From Paenibacillus castaneae (GTDB lineage: Bacteria; Bacillota; Bacilli; Paenibacillales; Paenibacillaceae): 64,000 nt of DNA. The first letter of the stretch is position 1, and each line of letters starts with the position of its first letter. A model generated the notes under the pieces. It searched no databases. It was not told the DNA's origin and saw nothing but the letters and a program-made list of their open reading frames with translations. The DNA is taken from the NCBI RefSeq assembly GCF_002884445.1, contig NZ_KZ614144.1, positions 2,308,290-2,372,289 on the forward strand. The letters run 5' to 3'. Both the position numbers and the translations under genes were made by a program. This document shows positions 55,499 to 63,570 of this stretch, in pieces.

Positions 55499-57007
55499 AT
55501 GAGGATGTTTGAAAGCAGTAATCGAATTGGTCTAACGATAGATCAGATGGGTGTTCGTTACGTAAAGGCCAAGAAAAAGAAAGCCCGGGAAATAGAAAGC
55601 TGCGGCTATCTGCCATTTGAATCGGGTCTCATTGTTGAGGATCAGTTCACAGCAATCGAGATTCTTCGTGACAAGCTGAAGCATTGGGTAAAAAGCGAGA
55701 AGCTTACAGGTGCATCCGTTACTTTATCCATTCCGACCTCACAGGTTATTATCCGTAAGCTCACGATTGAGTCATCCAATAAAAAAGAACTAAAGCAGCT
55801 TATTGAGCTTGAAATTGAGACCGCACTTCATCTTCCTTTTGAGAATCCTGTGTATGATTACATCGTCACCGCTTCTGCAAATGGTTCAAGCGAAGTGCTT
55901 GTTTATGTGTCGCCTTTGAAATGGATTCAGCAATGCGTCTCTTTATTAGAAAGTGCAGGATTGCGAATTCGATATTGCGAGCTTGCATCGACTGCGCTCG
56001 CTCGTGCCATCAAAGAGAAAAAGGCTGTCCCGCTAACAAGCGCGATGCTTATCAATTTAGATAAACCGAATATTGAAATCTATATGTTCCATGACGGAAA
56101 TCCTGTTTTTATGCGAGTTATGAATGAGTATGAAGAGGTCGCGATCAAAGAAGAAGGTTTAGCACCGGAATTAATTGCGAGTATGAATGCGGAAATATCA
56201 AGACTATTAAACTTTTATCAATATAGCATTCATGAAGGACAATCCAAAATAACGGATACACTAGTATCTGGTTATATAAAGGGCAGAGAGAAGCTCGTAT
56301 CCGAGTTTAGTCAATTACAGCCGGAGATGAAGGTAGAGATTGTTGATTTTGGAAGTGTTTTATCGAAGGAAAAGAATGATGTAGAGGAAGATTTCCGAAT
56401 TCCTTTTGGTTTAGCGATAAGAGACGGCAATGCCAAAGGGATTAATCTTGTACCGGATAGAATTATTAACAAGAAGCTGTTTCCGGCGCAGCTGCTCGTT
56501 GTAAGTCTGATTTGGCTGGTATGTCTAATTACGATTGTTGTTCTTTATACGGGCAACCAATCGAATTTAAGCAGAAAAGAAGCAGAGACCGCATCATTGA
56601 TTCGAAGCAATGCTCTGCTGGAGCAGGAGCTAGCAAATTTAAATAAAAAAAGCCAGCTTGATGCCGATCCGCTTGCAGTTATTAAGAGCATACAGGATAA
56701 CCGTCAAGATGCTGTCATTGTTCTCGATGATCTGCATGATATGCTGCCTATCGGCGCTATTTTACAAACGATCGAATATAGTAAACCAGGATCCGTTTCA
56801 CTAATCGTGAAATTTTCAGATATGAAGCAAATTGCTGATTATTTATATAAAATGAGGACATTGCCATACTCTGGCGGCGCGATTCTTCAAGGCTTTACAA
56901 GCACAGAAACACAAATGACTGCTCGACTTGAGATGAAGTGGAAGGGTCTGCTTCAGAATGCGGATGGAGAAGGCACGCAGGAAGGAGGAGAAAAATCAAA
57001 TGGATAA
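55499..57007 (+). CDS. PilM-PilN fusion protein
   Basis: This protein is about 502 residues. Residues 1-300 are an actin-like PilM domain (RIGLTIDQMGVRYVKAKKKK; LTIESSNKKELKQLIELEIE; AMLINLDKPNIEIYMF). Residues about 320-500 look like PilN: one membrane helix (AQLLVVSLIWLVCLITIVVL), a coiled-coil stretch, and a ferredoxin-like domain (LHDMLPIGAILQTIEYSKPG). In most species these are separate genes; here one frame joins the cytoplasmic ring protein to its membrane partner. Alternative starts are GTG 55496 and ATG 55505. It overlaps the pilO start by eight bases. Confidence 0.84.
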   Translation: MRMFESSNRIGLTIDQMGVRYVKAKKKKAREIESCGYLPFESGLIVEDQFTAIEILRDKLKHWVKSEKLTGASVTLSIPTSQVIIRKLTIESSNKKELKQLIELEIETALHLPFENPVYDYIVTASANGSSEVLVYVSPLKWIQQCVSLLESAGLRIRYCELASTALARAIKEKKAVPLTSAMLINLDKPNIEIYMFHDGNPVFMRVMNEYEEVAIKEEGLAPELIASMNAEISRLLNFYQYSIHEGQSKITDTLVSGYIKGREKLVSEFSQLQPEMKVEIVDFGSVLSKEKNDVEEDFRIPFGLAIRDGNAKGINLVPDRIINKKLFPAQLLVVSLIWLVCLITIVVLYTGNQSNLSRKEAETASLIRSNALLEQELANLNKKSQLDADPLAVIKSIQDNRQDAVIVLDDLHDMLPIGAILQTIEYSKPGSVSLIVKFSDMKQIADYLYKMRTLPYSGGAILQGFTSTETQMTARLEMKWKGLLQNADGEGTQEGGEKSNG

Positions 57008-57602
57008 AAACAAGAGCCATTCGATTGTAATCCTTGGCGTAATCATGATGTTTCTCATCCTTTTAGTCGTTTTTTCCATGCTGCTGCAGCCTACTTATAA
57101 GAAGATTAGCAGTCAAAATGAAGAGCTTGACCGATTGAAATTTCAGTCTGGATTACTGCAGAAAGCGTTGGACAATAAAAAGGAAAAAGGAAATTTACCC
57201 GAACAAGAGGTTCAAGCAGCTTTGCCGCTTTGGGATAACACGGAACAATTAGTAGTCAGCTTAAAGGATATTGGTCAAAAAACGGAAACAAAGCTAACTA
57301 CCGTTTCGTTTAATGTAACAGACAATAATGGCATTCATACGATTATAGGAAGCGAGAGCCCGGTCTATCCTAACGTTAAGGAAGTCAAGGTTCAAGCTGT
57401 TGTAGAAGGCAGCTATGATGGAATTCGTAGCTGGATCGTTCAAATGCAGAAGCAGGAGCGGCTTATTGTGATAGATTCCGTAAGATATTCGATTCCTGTT
57501 GGCGGGTTAACGTCTGCAGAAATTGCTTTTACTAGTTATTTTGATCCGTCATACGGTTATTTACTAGAAAATCCGGTAAATCCGGTAGCGATTGAACCAT
57601 AA
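57000..57602 (+). CDS. Type IV pilus alignment protein PilO-like
   Basis: This 200-residue single-pass membrane protein has the order of PilO: a short cytoplasmic start, a membrane helix (SIVILGVIMMFLILLVVFSM), a coiled-coil segment (KISSQNEELDRLKFQSGLLQ) and an extracytoplasmic ferredoxin-like domain (EVKVQAVVEGSYDGIRSWIV). It would dimerise with the PilN part of the fused PilMN. ATG 57000 is preceded by GGAGG and overlaps pilMN by eight bases. It is the last gene of the operon; no PilP or PilQ is present, as expected for a monoderm. Confidence 0.82.
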   Translation: MDKNKSHSIVILGVIMMFLILLVVFSMLLQPTYKKISSQNEELDRLKFQSGLLQKALDNKKEKGNLPEQEVQAALPLWDNTEQLVVSLKDIGQKTETKLTTVSFNVTDNNGIHTIIGSESPVYPNVKEVKVQAVVEGSYDGIRSWIVQMQKQERLIVIDSVRYSIPVGGLTSAEIAFTSYFDPSYGYLLENPVNPVAIEP

Positions 57603-57631
57603 GAAAGCACAATAAGATAATAACGAGATGT

Positions 57632-57682
57632 AAGCACGATGATACTCAGCTGTTAGAAGCGAAGGTATTTCGTGCTTTTGTT
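57632..57682 (+). terminator. Intrinsic terminator after the pilus operon
   Basis: AAGCACGA (57632-57639) pairs with TCGTGCTT (57670-57677), with a large structured loop, followed by TTGTTATTT. Confidence 0.6.
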
Positions 57683-57821
57683 ATTTAACAGTTCATTTCA
57701 TCAAACAAACACCTGATTTGTCATACTATTGTCATAGGAAAGCGATCGGCGCTGGTTGTTAGGAAGGAGGAAAAAGGGCATAATGGAAGCATAGAAAAAT
57801 ACATAGAAATGGGGAACGGGA

Positions 57822-58892
57822 ATGTCTTATAACGACCGTTTCATACGGGCATGCCAGAAGGAACATGTAGATCGGGTACCTGTATGGTACATGCGGCAAG
57901 CAGGAAGATATGATCCTGATTATCGTAAAATAAAGGAAAAGTATTCATTACTTGAAATATGCAAGCAGCCGGAGCTAGCGGCTGAAGTGACAATGATGCC
58001 AGTACATAAGCTTGGCGTAGATGCGGCTATTCTTTATTCGGATATTATGAATCCAGTCGCTTCGATTGGAATTGATTTCGATATTGTCGCCAATATTGGT
58101 CCTGTTATCGCAAATCCTATTCGTTCGGCGGCAGACATCGAGCGTTTGAAGCCGATTGATGTAGAAGGCGATTTGGGACATGTTATTGAAACAATTCGAA
58201 TTCTGGATCGCGAGCTTGAAGTGCCTCTTATTACGTTTGCAGGCGCGCCATTTACGATTGCGAGCTATTTAATTGAAGGAAGACCGTCCAAAAACTATTT
58301 GCGGACGAAAGAAATGATGTACAGCGAGCCTGAGCTATGGCATGAGCTGATGCGTAAGCTCGGTGATATGATCATTACTTATGTGCGTGCGCATATTGCT
58401 GCAGGAGGCAAAGCGTTTCAGCTGTTTGACAGCTGGGTAGGCGCATTAGCGCCAGCCGATTTCCGGAAATTTGTGCTGCCAACAATTGAGCGTATTTTTG
58501 AGGAGCTATCCGATTTGACGCAGCCAAAAATTTATTTCCCAGGCGTAAGCTCAGGAGAGCTGCTGCCAGAGCTGCATAATATCAAAACCAATGTGATTGG
58601 ACTGGATTGGCGCGTATCCATTGCAGAGGGAAGACGGAGACTGGATCACGGCTTTGCAGTACAGGGCAATCTTGACCCGACTATTCTGACTGCGCCAATT
58701 AGCGTAATTGAATCCTATGCAAAAGAAATTATAGATAGCGGCATTGAAGAGAATGGCTTTATATTCAACCTTGGACATGGCTTGTTCCCTGAAGCTTCTT
58801 TAGAGAAGCTGGCACAGCTGACGGCTTTCGTTCATTCTTATTCGGAGAAAGCTATTGCAGCGAAAAGCAAGAAGGAGGCAAGCCATGTCTGA
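57822..58892 (+). CDS. hemE: Uroporphyrinogen decarboxylase
   Basis: HemE converts uroporphyrinogen III to coproporphyrinogen III. The 356-residue enzyme has the start motif RVPVWYMRQAGRYDPDYR (substrate-binding Arg residues), LYSDIMNPVASIGIDFDI with the key Asp, FAGAPFTIASYLIEG and FQLFDSWVGALAP, plus VQGNLDPTILTAP. It is the first gene of hemE-hemH-hemY, the order used in Bacillota for heme synthesis by way of coproporphyrin. AATGGGGAACGGG precedes the ATG. It overlaps hemH by eight bases. Confidence 0.95.
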   Translation: MSYNDRFIRACQKEHVDRVPVWYMRQAGRYDPDYRKIKEKYSLLEICKQPELAAEVTMMPVHKLGVDAAILYSDIMNPVASIGIDFDIVANIGPVIANPIRSAADIERLKPIDVEGDLGHVIETIRILDRELEVPLITFAGAPFTIASYLIEGRPSKNYLRTKEMMYSEPELWHELMRKLGDMIITYVRAHIAAGGKAFQLFDSWVGALAPADFRKFVLPTIERIFEELSDLTQPKIYFPGVSSGELLPELHNIKTNVIGLDWRVSIAEGRRRLDHGFAVQGNLDPTILTAPISVIESYAKEIIDSGIEENGFIFNLGHGLFPEASLEKLAQLTAFVHSYSEKAIAAKSKKEASHV

Positions 58893-59835
58893 GCATAAAG
58901 CGAAGCAAATCGGTGTTCTTGTCATGTCTTACGGAACGCCAGAATCGATGGATGATGTCGAGGCTTACTATACGCATATTCGTCGCGGCAACGCACCGAC
59001 CCCGGAATTGCTTGCAGAGCTGAAGGGACGTTATGAGGCAATCGTAGGCGGAGTATTCCCACTGCGGGAAAATACAAACGGACAAGTAGCAGGCTTACAA
59101 GACAAGCTGGAGCAGCTTGCACCAGGTCAATTTGTTTGTTATCAGGGCTTGAAGCATGCGAAGCCTTACATTGAAGACGGCGTAGAGCAAATGGCGAAGG
59201 CCGGAATTAAACAAGCGGTTGGAATTGTGCTTGCGCCGCATTTCTCAACGATGAGCGTAGGCAGTTACATCAAGCGCGCGCAGGATAAGGCAGCTGAGCA
59301 AGGGATTGAGATGACCTTTGTGAAGCAGTATCATCTGCATCCGAAGCTGCTTAAGGCTCTGACTGAGCGAGTGGAGGATGGCTTGCGCCGATTGTCGGAT
59401 TCGTCTGGCGGTGAAGAACGTGTGAAGGTGCTGTTCAGCGCGCACAGCCTGCCGGTGAAAATCCGTGAGGTAGGCGATCCTTATGAGCAGCAGCTGTTAG
59501 AAACGTCCGCTGCGATTGCGGAAGCGGCTAATGTGAAGGATTGGCAGTTTACTTGGCAAAGCGCAGGAAGAACAAGAGATCCATGGCTTGGCCCGGATAT
59601 TCTTGAAACGCTGCCCGTGCTTGCTGAAGAGGGCGTAAAGGCAGTGCTTGTCGCTCCTGTCGGCTTTGTGTCCGATCATTTGGAGGTGCTATACGACCTC
59701 GATATTGAAGCACAGGCTGCATCGAAAGAGCTTGATATGACCTTGGAAAGAATTGCGATGTTGAATCGCGATCCATTATATATGGAAACGTTGGCTGAAT
59801 CGGTTATTGAGGCCTTGGATAATAGAAAGGAATGA
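58885..59835 (+). CDS. hemH: Ferrochelatase (coproporphyrin ferrochelatase type)
   Basis: This 316-residue enzyme inserts iron into coproporphyrin III in the monoderm pathway (CpfC). It has VLVMSYGTPESMDDVEAYYT, the metal-site His in IVLAPHFSTMSVGSYI, LFSAHSLPVKIREVGDPYEQ, and the catalytic-region WQSAGRTRDPWLGPDI. It also has VAPVGFVSDHLEVLYDLDIE with the Glu that handles iron. ATG 58885 lies inside the end of hemE; AAGGAGG precedes it. Lack of Fe-S cysteines fits the Bacillota form. Confidence 0.94.
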   Translation: MSEHKAKQIGVLVMSYGTPESMDDVEAYYTHIRRGNAPTPELLAELKGRYEAIVGGVFPLRENTNGQVAGLQDKLEQLAPGQFVCYQGLKHAKPYIEDGVEQMAKAGIKQAVGIVLAPHFSTMSVGSYIKRAQDKAAEQGIEMTFVKQYHLHPKLLKALTERVEDGLRRLSDSSGGEERVKVLFSAHSLPVKIREVGDPYEQQLLETSAAIAEAANVKDWQFTWQSAGRTRDPWLGPDILETLPVLAEEGVKAVLVAPVGFVSDHLEVLYDLDIEAQAASKELDMTLERIAMLNRDPLYMETLAESVIEALDNRKE

Positions 59836-61310
59836 ATGAGATGCGGAGAATCGGAAACCCTGATCGAATTGTCATTATTGGCGGAGGGATCAGCGGACTG
59901 AGCTCCGCTTTTTATTTGCAGCGGGAAGCGGAGCGGTTAGGCAAGGAGATTGAAATCACCATCGTTGACGGTGCTCCTGCCTTTGGCGGAAAAATTAATA
60001 CGCTGCAGCGTGACGGGTTCGTCATTGAGAAAGGTCCTGATTCTTTTTTGGCGCGCAAGCTGGCCATTATTGATTTGGCGACGGAGCTTGGACTGGAGAA
60101 TGAACTGACAACTACGAATCCTGGAGCTAAGAAAACGTATATTTTGCATAAGCGCAAGCTGTTCCCTATGCCTCCGGGCTTGGTTCTGGGTGTTCCAACC
60201 GAGATTGGACCTTTCTTGAAGACAGGCTTGCTGACATGGGGCGGAAAGCTGAGAGCTTTGCTTGATTTGACTATACCTGCTCGCAAAGAGCAGGGCGATG
60301 AATCACTCGGCGGGTTTCTTGAGCGGCGCGTAGGCAATCAGGTAATGAGACGGATAGCTGAGCCGCTGCTTGCGGGCATTTATGCGGGAGATTTGAAGAA
60401 GCTAAGCTTGCAAGCCACATTTCCACAGTTTGCGGCATCGGAACGCAAGCATGGCAGTCTGATACGCGGAATGCAGCATAACCGCAAGGCAAGTGCTGCC
60501 GCAGCAGCGCTGCCAGCTGTTGCTAAAGGCGGCGTTTTCCTGACGTTTAAGGGCGGGTTGTCTACGCTTGTTCATGCGCTTGATGAGGCGCTGAGTGATG
60601 TTCAGAGACGGCTTGAGGTGAAAGTTGCGGAAATTCGGAAAGCGGGAGTCATAGAAGGAGAAGCAGAGCGTTCACCAGATGCAATTGAACATTCATCAGC
60701 ACAGTACGAGGTTGTGCTTGCGAACGGTGAACGGCTGCCAGCAGATCGTATAGTGATGACCGCTCCTGCCTATAACGCGGCTGATCTGCTTGAACCGCTA
60801 ACGGATTGCCGAGAGCTTAGAGCGATTAATTACGTATCGGTAGCTAATGTGGTAATGGCATTCGATAAGGCAACCTTTGGGCTGGATTTCGATGGCTCAG
60901 GTTTTCTTGTGCCGCGTTCGGAGGGTCTGCATATTACGGCTTGCACGTGGACGTCCAGCAAATGGCTGCATACGAGTCCAGACGATAAAGTGCTGCTGCG
61001 CTGCTATGTCGGACGAGCTGGCGATGAGGAAAGCGTTAAGCTGTCCGATGCCGATCTTATTAAAGCGGTTCGCAGAGACATCGAAGAAACGATGGGCATC
61101 CGAGTGGAGCCGATCTTTACCGAGATTACGAGATTAAATCATTCGATGCCGCAATATCCAGTAGGCCATATTGAGAATGTAAAGCGTCTGCGCGCAAGGC
61201 TGGAGCAGGAGCTTCCCGGTATATGGATTACAGGCGCGGCATTTGACGGTGTAGGGCTGCCGGATTGTATTCGGCAAGGCAAAGAAGCTGCTCAAGCCAT
61301 TTTAAAATAA
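59832..61310 (+). CDS. hemY: Coproporphyrinogen III oxidase (HemY/CgoX)
   Basis: This FAD-dependent oxidase of about 492 residues makes coproporphyrin III in the monoderm heme route. It has an N-terminal FAD motif IVIIGGGISGLSSAFYLQRE, then VIEKGPDSFLARK, IAEPLLAGIYAGDLKKLSLQ and the C-terminal FAD motif ELPGIWITGAAFDGVGLPDC. The start is ATG 59832, overlapping the hemH stop, or ATG 59841, with better spacing from AAAGGA. It is the last gene of the operon. Confidence 0.93.
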   Translation: MNEMRRIGNPDRIVIIGGGISGLSSAFYLQREAERLGKEIEITIVDGAPAFGGKINTLQRDGFVIEKGPDSFLARKLAIIDLATELGLENELTTTNPGAKKTYILHKRKLFPMPPGLVLGVPTEIGPFLKTGLLTWGGKLRALLDLTIPARKEQGDESLGGFLERRVGNQVMRRIAEPLLAGIYAGDLKKLSLQATFPQFAASERKHGSLIRGMQHNRKASAAAAALPAVAKGGVFLTFKGGLSTLVHALDEALSDVQRRLEVKVAEIRKAGVIEGEAERSPDAIEHSSAQYEVVLANGERLPADRIVMTAPAYNAADLLEPLTDCRELRAINYVSVANVVMAFDKATFGLDFDGSGFLVPRSEGLHITACTWTSSKWLHTSPDDKVLLRCYVGRAGDEESVKLSDADLIKAVRRDIEETMGIRVEPIFTEITRLNHSMPQYPVGHIENVKRLRARLEQELPGIWITGAAFDGVGLPDCIRQGKEAAQAILK

Positions 61311-61394
61311 AGGATTGTAATTTTTTCCCCCTAGATAGTCAGAACATTGATATAATGGAAGAGTCTTTATTATATCAAAGAGGAGCCATCTTCC

Positions 61395-62696
61395 ATGCAA
61401 GTTTCAAGGTCTGAGACTCATCTAAAGGACAAGCTAAAGCGTAAAAAAAGATTTAGAAGGCTTGTTATTATTAATTTTACGCTGCTTGGCGTAATTATAG
61501 TTTTATTAGGAGCATGGCTTGCTGCGGCGAATTCAGACAAGCTTCAACAAATGCTGAACTTAGGCGATTTTGGCAAGAAGGAGCAAGTAGAAGCTCAGCA
61601 GCCCAATTCGGATGCTGGCAAAGGCCATTCGCAATCGGGGAACGGAACAGAGATGACCGAGGATGATGGTACAGTCGGCATTGGGGACAATGCTCTTCCG
61701 GACGATGAGGATACAGCTGGTGTGCCGCCGCTCGCAGACAACGACGACGCCGATAAAGTCTCACTCTCTTTTGTTGGCGATTTATTAATCGGTGAGTATG
61801 TGAATGCGGTCATGCAGCAGGAAGGCTATGATTTTCTGTATAAAAATGCCCTGCTGTACTTAAGCGAGCCTGATCTTACGGCTGGTAATTTGGAATATCC
61901 GGTGACTAATCGCGGCATTCCAGCTGAAGGCAAGGAATATGTGTATAAAGGATCACCTGATGCGCTTCCAGCGCTGCGCGATGCTGGCTTCGACATTGTA
62001 AATTTAGCCAACAATCATACGCTGGATCAAGGCATAGAGGGCTTGCAGGATACGATGAAGTACCTCGATGAAGCAGGAATCTCTCATATGGGCGCAGGAA
62101 ATAACGATACGGAAGCGTTCGCGCCGGTTATTAAAGAGGTTCGAGGTATAAAGGTTGCATACATCGGACTTAGTAGAGTTATTCCGACATTAGCGTGGAA
62201 AGCGGACAAAAATGTGGCGGGAGTAGCTGAGACTTATGATACTCGCCGTGCGGTCGCTGCAATTGCGAAGGCGAAGGAGCAGGCTGATATAGTCGTCGTA
62301 ATGGTGCATTGGGGCAATATGGGAGTCGACCAGCCGCTGCAATACCAGAAGGATTATGGTAAAGAATACATTGATGCTGGCGCAGATCTGGTCATCGGAA
62401 GCCACCCGCATGTTCTGCAAGGGTTCGAAACGTACAAAGGAAAGTGGATTGCGTACAGCTTAGGAAACTTTATTTTTAGCGCGTTTCCGAAGGGAACGGC
62501 GGGTGATACGGGTGTGCTTGACGCGGTTTGCACGAAGAGCGGCGATTGCGAATTGACGTTTCACCCTATGTTCACGGTCAACGCCCAGCCAACGCCTTTA
62601 GAGGCGGAGGAAGCAAAAGCTCTGTTAGACCGCTTGACAGCTATATCGTTTGGCGTGAAGCTAGGGAACGATGGCAAACTTATCCCTGTGAAATGA
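61395..62696 (+). CDS. CapA-family (PGA_cap) metallophosphatase-like membrane-anchored protein
   Basis: This 433-residue protein has an N-terminal membrane anchor (LVIINFTLLGVIIVLLGAWL), an acidic low-complexity linker (about 65-120, DDGTVGIGDNALPDDEDTAG), then an extracellular CapA/PgsA-type calcineurin-like domain. Motifs are VSLSFVGDLLIGEYV, TAGNLEYPVTNRGIP, DIVNLANNHTLDQGIEGL and VVMVHWGNMGVDQP with DLVIGSHPHVLQG. CapA proteins occur with poly-gamma-glutamate polymerases, but no capB or capC is adjacent, so here a phosphoesterase or envelope role is likelier. AGGAGCC precedes the ATG, and a TATAAT box lies near 61350. Confidence 0.85.
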   Translation: MQVSRSETHLKDKLKRKKRFRRLVIINFTLLGVIIVLLGAWLAAANSDKLQQMLNLGDFGKKEQVEAQQPNSDAGKGHSQSGNGTEMTEDDGTVGIGDNALPDDEDTAGVPPLADNDDADKVSLSFVGDLLIGEYVNAVMQQEGYDFLYKNALLYLSEPDLTAGNLEYPVTNRGIPAEGKEYVYKGSPDALPALRDAGFDIVNLANNHTLDQGIEGLQDTMKYLDEAGISHMGAGNNDTEAFAPVIKEVRGIKVAYIGLSRVIPTLAWKADKNVAGVAETYDTRRAVAAIAKAKEQADIVVVMVHWGNMGVDQPLQYQKDYGKEYIDAGADLVIGSHPHVLQGFETYKGKWIAYSLGNFIFSAFPKGTAGDTGVLDAVCTKSGDCELTFHPMFTVNAQPTPLEAEEAKALLDRLTAISFGVKLGNDGKLIPVK

Positions 62697-62723
62697 TAGT
62701 CTTCTAGAGAGGATGATAGCAGA

Positions 62724-63464
62724 ATGTTAAATCCGTGCGTTGCACATAGAGGCTGGTCAAGCCGTGCGCCTGAAAATACGATGGCGGCTATTCGGCTGGC
62801 GATTGCTGATCCTGATATAGAGTGGATTGAACTGGATGTTCAGCTGTCGAAGGATCATGTGCCTGTCGTAATACATGACTTTACCCTGCGGAGGACGACC
62901 AATGGGAAAGGCGAAGTAAAGGATAAGACAGCAGAAGAGCTGACTTCACTGGATGCGGGAAATTGGTTTTCTCAGAAATATCAGGGAGAAGCTATTCCAA
63001 CGCTTGATCAGGTGCTAAGCGAGGCGGTCGGCCATTGCAAGCTTAATATCGAGCTGAAAAATGACGGCGTTCGTTATCCGATGATTGAGGAAAAGGTGCT
63101 GCAATGCTTGCAAGCACATGATGCAGTTGGGGAGGTAGTAATTACTTCTTTTCATGAGGGCACACTGCATCGCATGCGGAAGCTTTCCAGTGAGATTCGA
63201 ACAGGCCTTATTATCGACAGCTGGAGAAATTCACTGCCGAAGGAGCTTGCTGAGCTTGGCTCGAATTTTCTCTCCATTGGCTATTCTCGCTTGAATAGGG
63301 AACGGATAGCTTTGCTGAAAAACGCGGGCATTCAGGTAATGGCATGGACGATCAATGATACGAAAACCATTCTCAAGGTCGCTGCAATGGACCCTGACAT
63401 ATTGATCTGCACAAACTATCCCGATCGTTGGCATGAAGCGATTCACCAAAGAATGGCACGCTAG
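62724..63464 (+). CDS. Glycerophosphodiester phosphodiesterase
   Basis: This 246-residue cytoplasmic GDPD (UgpQ/GlpQ fold) hydrolyses glycerophosphodiesters to glycerol-3-phosphate and alcohol. It has the catalytic/metal motif VAHRGWSSRAPENTMAA with the first His and the Arg-Glu pair. DVQLSKDHVPVVIHDFTLRR supplies the second His, and LNIELK the further Glu. The C-terminal VMAWTINDTKTILK segment is typical. There is no signal peptide, so it acts inside the cell. It lies 27 bp after the capA-like gene and is probably co-transcribed. Confidence 0.9.
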   Translation: MLNPCVAHRGWSSRAPENTMAAIRLAIADPDIEWIELDVQLSKDHVPVVIHDFTLRRTTNGKGEVKDKTAEELTSLDAGNWFSQKYQGEAIPTLDQVLSEAVGHCKLNIELKNDGVRYPMIEEKVLQCLQAHDAVGEVVITSFHEGTLHRMRKLSSEIRTGLIIDSWRNSLPKELAELGSNFLSIGYSRLNRERIALLKNAGIQVMAWTINDTKTILKVAAMDPDILICTNYPDRWHEAIHQRMAR

Positions 63465-63526
63465 ATAAGCAGGTTATTCGAGCGGATAAGTATAAGGCAT
63501 TATGGAAATAGGTAACATGTAGCATG

Positions 63527-63550
63527 GAATGAACGTTATATGGTTCATTC
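63527..63550. repeat. GAATGAAC-N8-GTTCATTC inverted repeat
   Basis: A perfect 8-bp inverted repeat around GTTATATG lies directly upstream of the ribosome binding site of the DUF92 gene. The 24-bp symmetrical size suits a regulator binding site; GAAC/GTTC with an 8-base gap is not a LexA box. Confidence 0.5.
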
Positions 63551-63570
63551 GCAGGAGGTTGCCCGTTTGT

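Noticed and set aside
61395..62696. Poly-gamma-glutamate capsule locus
   Set aside because: Only a CapA-like protein is present; no capB or capC genes flank it, so capsule synthesis is not supported.
63531..63546. Possible second LexA box (GAAC...GTTC)
   Set aside because: The half sites are separated by eight bases rather than four, so it does not match the SOS box.
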